A DNA stretch of 64,000 nucleotides, from the NCBI RefSeq assembly GCF_022346885.1, contig NZ_JAKRNK010000004.1, positions 1 to 64,000 on the forward strand, given 5' to 3'. Positions within the stretch are counted from its first letter, which is position 1; each line of letters starts with the position of its first letter. Below the pieces are notes generated by a model. The model did not search any database and had not been told where the DNA came from. It was given only the letters and a program-made list of their open reading frames with translations. The DNA comes from Paenibacillus sp. ACRRX (GTDB lineage Bacteria; Bacillota; Bacilli; Paenibacillales; Paenibacillaceae). Made by a program: the position numbers and the translations under genes. Shown piece by piece: positions 43,701-52,265 of the stretch.

Positions 43701-46700
43701 TCACTTTTCCTTTGCCGTCTATCATTTCCAACTTGCTGCCTAACAGATTATAGCTGTAGGAAACATTTACACCAAGCGCATCTGTCACTTTGAGCAATCT
43801 GCCTGCATTATCATAATCGTAGATAGTGGCAAGCCCTAATCCGTTGACTTCTTTGATCTTCTCCCCTGAAGGATTGTAGCGATACACAAATGAATAACGC
43901 TCAGACTTCTCTTGTGATGCAAGCTCCGGGTCTTGTGTGGATACGAGGCGGTTCGCCAAGTCATACTTATAATGCCATCCTTGACGCTTCTCGTCCGTAT
44001 CCCCCGCTAAATAGCCATTAGCTTCTATCTTCTTTACCACATTACCATTCGCATCATAAACGTGATGTATAATGACGATATGATTCGCATCCAGTACGGT
44101 AATGAGGCGATTCAGCTTATCGTACGTATAAGTCATACTTTCTTGCAACGCATCCGTCTCTATCGTTCTGTTACCAACCAGATCATACTGATAGGCGATT
44201 GTTTGATTAGCCGGATTGGTTGCCGTCGCCATTCGATTCAACGTATCGTACGTAAAGGTGGTTACGTACCCATTTTCATTCTGCTCGGTTACTTTGTTTC
44301 CATTTTCATCATATCCATACTGTTTAAATACTAGCTTCCCGTTATGTTGACGGCTAATCTTCTCGACACGCCCCATGTCATCATAAGCATAAGTGACGCC
44401 ATACTGTTCCTTTGCAGATGCGTCAGTTAATCCAGCAGCCCTTGGATCGTATTCTTTCACTCGACGACCGAGTACGTCATACTCATATTCAGCAATCGCA
44501 CGTATTTGCCCAGGATGTGCAGAATCACGCAGCTCTTTTAGATTATGAATCTCAGTCAAGTACATATCAGATTCGTCATAGAATCGAATCTGTTTGACTA
44601 GTCTGTTCGCATCGTCATATTCATACCGCTCCACATCGTAAAGGGATGACTCACGCAGCTTGTCCACTTGAACAAGATTGCCGTTCTTATCATAACTGTT
44701 CTTAGTGAAGGCACCACTATTATTCGCTGCGGTGGCTGTCAAATCGTTAGGTGTGTACGTATATGTAGTCTCTCTCAGGAATTGACTGTCCTTAGATCCC
44801 GTCAACCTTTGCTTGAGTAGATTCCCCACCGCATCGTAGGTGTAGGTCTCGACCGCATAAACGATATTTCCGCTTTCATCCTGCTCAAGCGGCAGCTTTT
44901 TCCCGATTAATCGATTGCTGGCATCATATTCGTATAAGGTAATGCTGCCCCGCTTGTCCTTACTCGAGATCATATTGCCGTCCAGATCATACCTGCTCTC
45001 GATCGTTTGCCCGTACGGATCGGTAACACTCTTCTCTTTGTCAAACACGTTATAGCTGAAGATGGTCGTATTGCCAAGCTGATTGACTTCTGACGTCTTA
45101 CGACCTAGCTTGTCGTATTCATACTTGATGCTGCCCCCATCGGGGTAAGCAACTGTGTTTAAGGTACCATCAGCGTTGTAAGTATAATGGGTTGAATAAC
45201 CTCTTGCATCTGTGACTTTGACAGCATGATCCCATATATCGTATGCGTACAAAGTGCTGTGACCTGACACATCTGTCTTTTTCTTCACTCTTCCAAGCCC
45301 GTCGTAAGCATATAACGTACCTTTAGAAGAGGAGAGATCACCTGTGTAACTCAGACCATCCACAATCTTTTGAACTAGTCCCTGTTTATCATATGCTATA
45401 CATTCCAATACACCATAAGGCGATTCTGTACGAGTACGGCGGTTCATCACATCATACGTATAACGGGTTCCAGCCATTCCAAGTACGGATTGTCCATTAT
45501 CCAGTAAATGATCATATTGATTAGGGGCTATTTCTTTGATGAGATTCCCTACTTTGTCATAGACATATCTCCACGTTGCATGTGCCCCCCCAGACACGGG
45601 AATATGCTTGCGGATAACTCGGTCCAATGGATCATATTCATAAGCAGTAACAAAGCCATTTGGGTTAACCTCTTCCGATAAATTCCCCTTTGAGTCATAT
45701 CTGTAAATAGTGGCAGCTTTCAGCGGATCGACTTGCTTAACAGGTCTGCCATCATAATCGTACTGGATCAGGCTCATGTGCCCTTGCGGACTCGTCTTGC
45801 TTACGATTTGACCGCTTTTGTCATAGCTAAAATGGGTCGTCAGCATCATCCGATCGTAATACTCATCGTCGTAATTGATGTTATCCAGCACATTTGAACT
45901 TAAATCCGTTGGTTTAACCAATCGTGACTCTTTAACGACGTGCGATCTTACATCAAAGACAAACCTTGTAACGTCATCATAACCGTTGTCTACTTTTTGC
46001 AGCTTCGTCACTCTATTTCCTGCTGGGTCATATTCATATCTTGTGTCCTTGCCAAATGGACCTTTGGTTTGGATAAGCAGACCTGACAGGTTGTAGATAT
46101 GCTCGACTTTATCGCCGCTTGCTATTTTTTTCCCGCCTGAGCTGGTCCCAGCTGTTGTTTGATACAGGAACGTTTCACTGCTTAATACACGATTGGCCTC
46201 GTCGTAATCAAACTCGGTTAGACGGTACTCCTGCAATGGTCCGTCTGTCTGGATGAACTCCAGTTTGCGTACCATATTACTCGCTGCATCATACTCGAAA
46301 AAGTGGGTATTTCCCGCTCGATCTTGCCGCTGCAAGAGTTCACCTTTCAATGAATAAACGTACTTCTCTGTACTGCCGTCAGGATATTCAATGCGATAAG
46401 GCTTGTCGTACAGGTTAGAGAAAGTCCGGGTTACTCGGCCTTCTCTGTCCGTAACAGCCATCATTGCCTTGCCGGAAAGATCATAATCAAAAGTTTCCCT
46501 GCTCTTATCTGCGTATGTCTTCTCCTTAAGCATCTCATTTAAGTAATAGGCATATTGAGTAGTCCGTCCAAGAGCATCCGTTTCTGTTAATCGCTGGCCA
46601 GACCCATTATAGGAGAACGTTGCTGTTTTGTTATCCGTGCCGTTTTTGCGATTCTCATATTGGGTTTGGGCTGAGGTATAAACAACCTGCTGATCATTAG

Positions 46701-49700
46701 CATCGTATTCAAATGTTTCACCGTACGATTTATCAGGTTGAGCGGTATTCGCTCCTTCTCCTTTGGCCTCAACTAGCACATTTCCGCGTCCATCGTACAC
46801 TTTATACAAGATTAGTTCTTTTTTATTGCCGTCAAAGACATACGTCTTTACCATCCGATTCAAGCTATCGTATTCGTACTCCATTCCTGGGGCCTTCTCA
46901 ACAGGCAGAGTCGCATACCTAGGGTCTACCTCTTTAATACGATTACCATTAGGGTCATACACATAAGTCGTAGCATTCCCTGTTGCATCTGTCTTACGAA
47001 CCAGCTTGCCAAGACCATCATAGTTATAACTGTTAACAGATGGTTTGCCTTGAATAACAAGCGTCTCCGCAATCAAATTGCCCTTCTTGTCATATTGATA
47101 GGACGTTCTTTTCCCATCCAACTTGCCTCGATTAGATTCTATTTTTTCTAACAAGCGATTCTTGTAATCATAACGGCGAACGATGGTATCAAAGCCTGAA
47201 CCATTAGCTGCTTGCTCCTTTACGATGTTGCCCTCATGATCCAGCTCATAGATGAGATGACGACTCACATGTGGAGCAGTGCCATCATGCTCATTCCACT
47301 TCTCCTCCTTCACACGCCCGGCGTAATCATAAATATACGTATGTTCCCGATATTTGCTTTCCGATGAGTCCGTATACGCAACCGTTCCTGTCATTTTTCC
47401 ATTTTTGTCATAACTGTGCTTTACATGACTGCGTCTGCTGTCATCTATGACAGCAAACTCATCTGTTAGCTGGTTATAAGCATCGTAAGTGTAGCTTTTG
47501 TCAGACGAGAGGACATCCGAATTTCCAGCTACCTTTCCTTCCTGTGTACGCAGCACATTGCTAGCCAGATCGTACTGATGGATGACATAGGTATAATCCT
47601 TTGCACCTGTCGTATAGACCCGTTTCTTGACCAGTCGCCCAAGTGCGTCATAGGCCATGTCTGTTGTCTTATGGTTTGGCTCCTCTTGTAATGTAATCTG
47701 ATGCAGTGCATTGTACGTAAAGGTAGTATTGTTCCCTGCCGCATCTTGTGAGGATATCATTCTGCCGAAATTGTCATAGGCATAATGAGACGTCAGGTTG
47801 CGTGCATCTGTTTCTGTTCGTTTGTTACCCGCATAATCGTACGTATACGTCGTTGCAAAGTAGCGGGTCCGATCGGGCGATACCTCCACTTTTGTTAATC
47901 GATCCGACAGATCGTAATAATACTTCTTGCTGTATCCCTCTTCATCCGTAATGGTTACCAGCATTGGAATCTGCTCATCCATGCCAATCTGATAGGTAAT
48001 AATGGATGAACCTTTATTGGTTGTGTCAAGTTCATAAAGACTTTTCTTGATCAAACGATAATTGCTATCATACTCATAACGGATGCTGTGACCATTTGAA
48101 TCCTTTTCCTTTACCTTGTTGCCTCTGTTGTCATACTCATATTGCTTTAGCACTTTCCATTTGCTATCTACTTGTACGTTCGATTCCACCAGCGCACCCG
48201 CTGTGTCGTATACATACCGAAAAGCGGTTCCTTCTGCATCTGTAACTTGAATATTGAAGTTATTATAAGGGTGTTCCTCATACACATACCCTTTGACGAC
48301 ATTACCTGGGCGTATGGATTTGGCAACACGATTATGTGTGTCATATTGATAAGCGGTTACCTGTCCTCTAGCATCTACTTCTTGAATACGATTGCCTGTC
48401 GATAAATCATAGGCATACTTTTTGGCAGCTTGCTTGCCGTCCAATATTCCGTATTCTTTCGTTAAATAAGCTCCCTTGGTATCCGTTCCAACGGCATCGA
48501 TGCCATATTCATAGTACGTATCAAATGATTGCCCATTTGACTGCACCGCTTTTTTGGTAATGTTACCGTATAGGTCATACTGATAGTTCGTCATAATTGA
48601 CTTCTCAGCATGAGCAGGATCAGACTTCACCTCCTGGGTCACATTTCCTTTTTCATTAATGGTGTATAACTCTTGATTGATCGTGTCTTTGTCCTGTTTC
48701 CACGTCTTTGAAGTTACGGCGTGGAACTTATCATATGCGTAGGCATACACAATGGTATGCTCATTATCAATCGGGTACCCTTTGTCATCACGTTTGGCAT
48801 CAGATCCCGTATAGTTCGTCAGGTTGCCGTATTCATCGTACCGATAATTTTCTATTTTTTTAGTTGGTTTACCTTTTGCCTCACCTTTAACTACATGGAA
48901 CAATTGCCGCTCTTGCTTTTTAATTAATTTCAGCTCGTCGCGGTCCGTGATAACGATCTCTTTATGATCCGGACCTTTAAACTCTGTTTCTAATAATTGA
49001 TGCAGTCCATCATAAGTGTACTTCGTGGTGCTGCCCCGAATATCCGATTGTTCCGTATAGTAACGATACTTATCACGTAAATAGACATCATCATACGGCT
49101 TGTATCCTTCCGTTCCGAATCCGCTGGCATCATTTGTATAGGTATAATGGATCTTTTCTTTCGGATCTAGCATAAACTTGTCTTCAAACTTGCTTTTGGA
49201 GGCATCATACCCGCTCTTTACCCAATCTTGATGCTCAAATATTTTACGATACTGCATACTTCCTTCATTCAGAACCTTCGTATAAGAATTGTAAATATAC
49301 CGCTTGATCTGATTCTTCTTTAGGTTGTCAATCTGAACGAGGTTCTCGTATCGATTAAATGCAGAATAGGTTGTTCCATTTGTATACGTAAATCCAAGGG
49401 ATGGCTGCTCGTACCAGAAATGATACTTAGGCTTGTTGTCCACATCATACACGCGCTGTAATCGTGTTCTCATCACTTGTTTGGAAGCATTCACAAGTAC
49501 AGCCGTCTTGTCATATACAAGCTGCTTTCCATTTGGCAGATGTACGATAACCTGGAATTTCCCTTGCAGATCGCCCGAATCTACATCATTCGGGTTCTGA
49601 GACGCCTTATAGCTATCTTCTTTGTCATACGCTTGATTTACAATTGGACCTACTTTATACGCAGAGTCTTCTTTATATTCAAAGGTTGTCACCCTGCCAA

Positions 49701-50478
49701 TTGCATCTGTAATCTTAGAGATCAGCTTTTTATTTATTGTTGTGCCATCTAAAGTGTAACTTAGACTAACATATTCAAATACGAGCCGGTTTCCGAAGCG
49801 ATCCTCGATACCTAAGAGTCGGCCGTCTTCTGCAAAAAATGATTTTTTGCCGTTTTTTTCTGTCATCACATATTTAGAAGTTCCGTCATTTTGCCCGTTC
49901 TTAAAGGTAGCGCTTTCCTTCACGACAACATCCTTAACCGTTTGCCCCTCAGGTAAATAAACAAGCTCGCCATCTGACTTGTAAGCCCTTAATCGATAAA
50001 CGTCACCGCTTTCTGTATGTAGAAACTTGTGACTTGTTCCATCTTCATTCGAATTTACCTCAATATTAGGAAACGAAAATCGCATACCTATTCCCAAGTT
50101 GTATCGATCTTCATAGAAAGAAGAAGTTTTTGCATCTGAATGGACATAATCCACCCAGGCGCCGTTTACATACTTCACTTTCATCTCTTGAACGTTAGAA
50201 ATCCCACTCTTATAAATCCGTTTAATTTCTAGATCAAGTCCGTTTCGGCCTGGTAATACATAGTCTGTCTGTGTTAATGTCAGCTCACCGCTCTGAGGAC
50301 TAATCTGCTCCTCTGTCTCCTGACTGCGCAAGTATACTGGCGATAATATTGTATTATATTGCTGTTTAGGACCGATGAGATGATTTAACTGTTCTTCAAG
50401 TGTCTCGGCATAAATGAGATTACAAGGTATGATAAAAAATAGAAAAGCAAGGACTATTGACTTCATCCATCTCTTCAC
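40747..50478 (-). CDS. Secreted RHS/YD-repeat polymorphic toxin
   Basis: About 3,243 residues. A Sec signal peptide (MKSIVLAFLFFIIPCNLIYA) leads into an N-terminal region with DUF6531/RHS-like beginnings (LTQTDYVLPGRNGLDLEIKR). From about residue 400 to 2,780 runs a very long array of YD repeats (pattern YxYDxxGxxxxxxDxxG), the shell that encloses the toxin. The RHS core ends at FYDEETGLYYLRARYYNPQV and the boundary DPTGYW near 2,810. A pre-toxin segment follows (SEGKFVMDLIANSDLSAEKS), then a Lys/Ala linker and a C-terminal tip of about 135 residues. The tip (LNIGARGKPTEGAYNIDINP, then YGDATNLS, IIIENPYGYD) resembles a Rossmann methyltransferase. The start at 50478 is GTG with GGGGG seven bases before. 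Last toxin-bearing gene of the surface operon; immunity follows. Confidence 0.93.
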   Translation of the reverse strand: MKRWMKSIVLAFLFFIIPCNLIYAETLEEQLNHLIGPKQQYNTILSPVYLRSQETEEQISPQSGELTLTQTDYVLPGRNGLDLEIKRIYKSGISNVQEMKVKYVNGAWVDYVHSDAKTSSFYEDRYNLGIGMRFSFPNIEVNSNEDGTSHKFLHTESGDVYRLRAYKSDGELVYLPEGQTVKDVVVKESATFKNGQNDGTSKYVMTEKNGKKSFFAEDGRLLGIEDRFGNRLVFEYVSLSYTLDGTTINKKLISKITDAIGRVTTFEYKEDSAYKVGPIVNQAYDKEDSYKASQNPNDVDSGDLQGKFQVIVHLPNGKQLVYDKTAVLVNASKQVMRTRLQRVYDVDNKPKYHFWYEQPSLGFTYTNGTTYSAFNRYENLVQIDNLKKNQIKRYIYNSYTKVLNEGSMQYRKIFEHQDWVKSGYDASKSKFEDKFMLDPKEKIHYTYTNDASGFGTEGYKPYDDVYLRDKYRYYTEQSDIRGSTTKYTYDGLHQLLETEFKGPDHKEIVITDRDELKLIKKQERQLFHVVKGEAKGKPTKKIENYRYDEYGNLTNYTGSDAKRDDKGYPIDNEHTIVYAYAYDKFHAVTSKTWKQDKDTINQELYTINEKGNVTQEVKSDPAHAEKSIMTNYQYDLYGNITKKAVQSNGQSFDTYYEYGIDAVGTDTKGAYLTKEYGILDGKQAAKKYAYDLSTGNRIQEVDARGQVTAYQYDTHNRVAKSIRPGNVVKGYVYEEHPYNNFNIQVTDAEGTAFRYVYDTAGALVESNVQVDSKWKVLKQYEYDNRGNKVKEKDSNGHSIRYEYDSNYRLIKKSLYELDTTNKGSSIITYQIGMDEQIPMLVTITDEEGYSKKYYYDLSDRLTKVEVSPDRTRYFATTYTYDYAGNKRTETDARNLTSHYAYDNFGRMISSQDAAGNNTTFTYNALHQITLQEEPNHKTTDMAYDALGRLVKKRVYTTGAKDYTYVIHQYDLASNVLRTQEGKVAGNSDVLSSDKSYTYDAYNQLTDEFAVIDDSRRSHVKHSYDKNGKMTGTVAYTDSSESKYREHTYIYDYAGRVKEEKWNEHDGTAPHVSRHLIYELDHEGNIVKEQAANGSGFDTIVRRYDYKNRLLEKIESNRGKLDGKRTSYQYDKKGNLIAETLVIQGKPSVNSYNYDGLGKLVRKTDATGNATTYVYDPNGNRIKEVDPRYATLPVEKAPGMEYEYDSLNRMVKTYVFDGNKKELILYKVYDGRGNVLVEAKGEGANTAQPDKSYGETFEYDANDQQVVYTSAQTQYENRKNGTDNKTATFSYNGSGQRLTETDALGRTTQYAYYLNEMLKEKTYADKSRETFDYDLSGKAMMAVTDREGRVTRTFSNLYDKPYRIEYPDGSTEKYVYSLKGELLQRQDRAGNTHFFEYDAASNMVRKLEFIQTDGPLQEYRLTEFDYDEANRVLSSETFLYQTTAGTSSGGKKIASGDKVEHIYNLSGLLIQTKGPFGKDTRYEYDPAGNRVTKLQKVDNGYDDVTRFVFDVRSHVVKESRLVKPTDLSSNVLDNINYDDEYYDRMMLTTHFSYDKSGQIVSKTSPQGHMSLIQYDYDGRPVKQVDPLKAATIYRYDSKGNLSEEVNPNGFVTAYEYDPLDRVIRKHIPVSGGAHATWRYVYDKVGNLIKEIAPNQYDHLLDNGQSVLGMAGTRYTYDVMNRRTRTESPYGVLECIAYDKQGLVQKIVDGLSYTGDLSSSKGTLYAYDGLGRVKKKTDVSGHSTLYAYDIWDHAVKVTDARGYSTHYTYNADGTLNTVAYPDGGSIKYEYDKLGRKTSEVNQLGNTTIFSYNVFDKEKSVTDPYGQTIESRYDLDGNMISSKDKRGSITLYEYDASNRLIGKKLPLEQDESGNIVYAVETYTYDAVGNLLKQRLTGSKDSQFLRETTYTYTPNDLTATAANNSGAFTKNSYDKNGNLVQVDKLRESSLYDVERYEYDDANRLVKQIRFYDESDMYLTEIHNLKELRDSAHPGQIRAIAEYEYDVLGRRVKEYDPRAAGLTDASAKEQYGVTYAYDDMGRVEKISRQHNGKLVFKQYGYDENGNKVTEQNENGYVTTFTYDTLNRMATATNPANQTIAYQYDLVGNRTIETDALQESMTYTYDKLNRLITVLDANHIVIIHHVYDANGNVVKKIEANGYLAGDTDEKRQGWHYKYDLANRLVSTQDPELASQEKSERYSFVYRYNPSGEKIKEVNGLGLATIYDYDNAGRLLKVTDALGVNVSYSYNLLGSKLEMIDGKGKVTRYRYGVGGKLREVIDPNGNSIKYQYDLAANIAEVTDRNGNHTVYTYDSRNMLLGRTVKESKDSIQYTYDATGSRITMQDETGTTTYSYDGNKRLLTLVKDGKQQLAYTYDANGNTASVKDKTGYVTAFRYDKSNRMIEVEFDGKKTAYRYDAGGNQIAVLYEGGVHTEYTYDRANRLLSLVNKKSGASTISKFHYTYDAAGRQTSKTDSYGTTHYAYDGVGRVTKVEAPGKVTLYTYDRNGNRISLSETYVSEQPSGFVDVSSKAQVKYSIKKSHYMYSSANELLQLVEKMSDQAGTEVLERTITYLYDANGNELRQKSSFLRPHQRDMRQSTGGNPYGEGIDGSINSVIEKVSNTYDGFNRLNQVERIKDGERVLVDYQYDGDNLRTTKVVRSSKEQYAPQSTHYLYDRQHVVLESDASGQATVRYVFGKSYIARIGSSTTMSYYLYNGHGDVVQTVKESGEVENQYDYDIFGSAVLSVELYHNDIRHAGEFYDEETGLYYLRARYYNPQVGRFVTADSYWGEDTNPLSLNLYTYVYNNPLIYWDPTGYWVQRDQKLNANAQAQIIALTSAYYSASTKSERKAIEAKANAIRNSNEARQTKPSPLQVESSKEIKSVVTKAIQATTTGDKKISPEEWKQMTSSSGITYHSEMTTNYSAGPSRNTTTVTYIGRADLKVSVTSNLSSGRVEPIKQSISYKVTPSEGKFVMDLIANSDLSAEKSVTILTMMEKNKGKISESEAKKVFGSNTNYDTDIIELMYRTNILYGMNIAQVENAMQDQRMYNTYGLAAAMTAARVVPGMSVVRNEATSSGARTWEQATKSKPSATKPPADKAAASAAGGNKVAGKFLDAPATSNGTLNIGARGKPTEGAYNIDINPKASGVHYGDATNLSNIKTGSQSKIIIENPYGYDPLNPEVMRVLSKNGEIKITGSRSNMNKLVKTLDDRGLKLKGEGREIPNDGSFKTTDGENIKSVMLDQYTIIRK

Positions 50479-50526
50479 AGGTACACCCCCAGGTAGCATG
50501 ACGATCTATTCCATTCATACTTGTTG

Positions 50527-51261
50527 TTATCTATATTTTTCAACATATCCATCTGCTAGTATCGCTTCCTCAGATTGACCTGACTTCATACTGCTAATCA
50601 CCTGCTGCGGCGTCTTTCCAATCTTTTTCGCTAATACGATAGCCTCCGTCACACGCTCCTCTGTCAGCTTGCTGGCGGAAGTAAACTTGCTCAGTTCTTC
50701 CTGTGTGACTGGGACACGAGGCAGCGTTGAAGAGCTATTTACGATATTATGCTCGGCCGCAATTTCTTTCCAACTGTTCTGCGTTTCCAGCTTAGCAATG
50801 AGAATATCCTTGAAAGCCTTTGCAGATACAAAGCCTATTCGATCTGCGATCATGATATCGTCTGATGTCAAGCCGTTGGTTTTCATCAAGCTTTCCAAAT
50901 AATCCGTATCAAATGCCCGCGGGACAAACGGCTTATGTGATTTGTTGTAATCCTTAAAGACATGCTCCCACGACTTCCCACTATCTTGTTGCTTTACAAG
51001 TGCTTCTAGTTCCTGCATACGACCATAGCTTTGATATAAAAATTCATAAGCAACCATCAAATCGCTCAGATCATATCCTTTTCCCACCAATTTATCGATC
51101 TCTCGCTTAAATTTGTCATGGACATCTAGCTCAGCCAACATGTCCTTGTACTTACTGTCATAATCGGTACCGACCATAGCGTATAGAGTATAGGCCGTTG
51201 AAAACGTAAAGCCCATACACAATACGATAATGAGAATTCGAGTTACCTTTCTCATGTTCAT
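50527..51261 (-). CDS. Small signal-anchored protein of the RHS operon (unknown)
   Basis: 244 residues with an N-terminal membrane or signal helix (ILIIVLCMGFTFSTAYTLYA) and an all-helical, charged remainder predicted outside the cell. Internal units such as NGLTSDDIMIADRIGFVSAK, ETQNSWKEIAAEHNI and SGQSEEAILADGY share a loose pattern with the neighbouring gene (Gly-hydrophobic-Ser/Thr-x-x-x-hydrophobic, then Trp-x-x-hydrophobic). GAAGGG supports the ATG. Encoded 48 bases before the RHS gene, 11 bases after the previous gene. No family recognised; perhaps an assembly or export partner of the RHS protein. Confidence 0.75.
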   Translation of the reverse strand: MNMRKVTRILIIVLCMGFTFSTAYTLYAMVGTDYDSKYKDMLAELDVHDKFKREIDKLVGKGYDLSDLMVAYEFLYQSYGRMQELEALVKQQDSGKSWEHVFKDYNKSHKPFVPRAFDTDYLESLMKTNGLTSDDIMIADRIGFVSAKAFKDILIAKLETQNSWKEIAAEHNIVNSSSTLPRVPVTQEELSKFTSASKLTEERVTEAIVLAKKIGKTPQQVISSMKSGQSEEAILADGYVEKYR

Positions 51262-51272
51262 CTACACACCCT

Positions 51273-52223
51273 TCACATCTTGTTCGGATTAATGGCCTCA
51301 ATTTCAGCTTTGATTTGTTCTGCTGGATTAGGGGGTCTTACTTCTTCCACTTGCGGCGTGGATACATCAGGAATAACGTTTTTGACTTGTTGATGCGCAG
51401 GCAGTCCCCCATTAACCTTACTGCTGTCAGTCCGTTTATTATCTTTAGCGGCACCGTTTTGCTGCTGCAATCTTTCCAGCATTGTTAACTCTATTAATTG
51501 TGTGGTCACTACTTGTTCTCTCAACAGCCCTACCATCTTCTCTTCTTTTGTCTTCACATACGCTTTTTTATCTTTTAGGTAAGTTGCAAAATCGATATCG
51601 AGCTGCAACGACAATAAATATTCGTCCAGCACGGCTTCTTCACTGCCGAGATCCTTTTTTAAGGTGACCATATAGTAGATCGAGCTATTGAGATCAAACT
51701 GCTCGGCTATTTTGGAAAATGTCTGTGATAGCTTGTCTTCGCTGCTTGCCAACATATCAAGACTCACAGGAGTATCTGTCTTAATTGGACCTTTAACTAG
51801 TTCTTGTAATTGAAATTCGACTCGCTCCCCAAGAGACTTGGCTTGAAGAATCTCGTCTGTGCCCACTCCCTGCTTCGATAATTGAGCAAGGATATCTTTC
51901 TGGAGCCCAGTATCCAATAGGGGCCTGGCTTCTGGTACAGAACTGGTAACGGCTTCTGCCGTCCCCTTTATTTTTAACTTGTCTAATACTTGATTCCACG
52001 TTAATCCGCTTTGCTTCAGCGTCAATACATGTTCAACCTTGGCACCTGTCATATTCGAGATTTCTGCCGCGATGTGATCACGCTCTTGAATAAGCTGAGA
52101 TGGATTACCATTATTTCGTGCTGGATTTGGATCTACCATGAAATAGAGTAACGGCAGCAGCAAAGACACCGTTAAACCAAGCACAAAAACTTTATAATAC
52201 TTGCTACGGACAGGACGTCCCAC
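51273..52223 (-). CDS. Signal-anchored helical protein of the RHS operon (unknown)
   Basis: 316 residues with an N-terminal membrane helix (VFVLGLTVSLLLPLLYFMVD) and a long helical, hydrophilic region, then a Pro/Glu-rich tail. Repeated units include MTGAKVEHVLTLKQSGLTWN, QVLDKLKIKG and QGVGTDEILQAKSLGERV, similar in pattern to the next gene. The start is GTG with GGGG upstream. It lies between the VWA protein and the smaller anchored protein with tiny gaps, so it belongs to the same operon. Function unknown. Confidence 0.75.
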   Translation of the reverse strand: MGRPVRSKYYKVFVLGLTVSLLLPLLYFMVDPNPARNNGNPSQLIQERDHIAAEISNMTGAKVEHVLTLKQSGLTWNQVLDKLKIKGTAEAVTSSVPEARPLLDTGLQKDILAQLSKQGVGTDEILQAKSLGERVEFQLQELVKGPIKTDTPVSLDMLASSEDKLSQTFSKIAEQFDLNSSIYYMVTLKKDLGSEEAVLDEYLLSLQLDIDFATYLKDKKAYVKTKEEKMVGLLREQVVTTQLIELTMLERLQQQNGAAKDNKRTDSSKVNGGLPAHQQVKNVIPDVSTPQVEEVRPPNPAEQIKAEIEAINPNKM

Positions 52224-52265
52224 TTCATCACCCCGCTAAAAAATACATAAGATATACTCACAAAT

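Noticed and set aside
42000..49300. Regular repeats suggestive of a CRISPR array
   Set aside because: The periodicity comes from degenerate protein-coding YD repeats; there are no identical 24-40 bp repeats with unique spacers and no cas genes.
41000..50400. Many plus-strand ORFs of 60-215 codons antisense to the RHS gene
   Set aside because: They are mirror images of the YD repeats, lack ribosome binding sites, and the minus-strand reading is a continuous, recognisable RHS protein.
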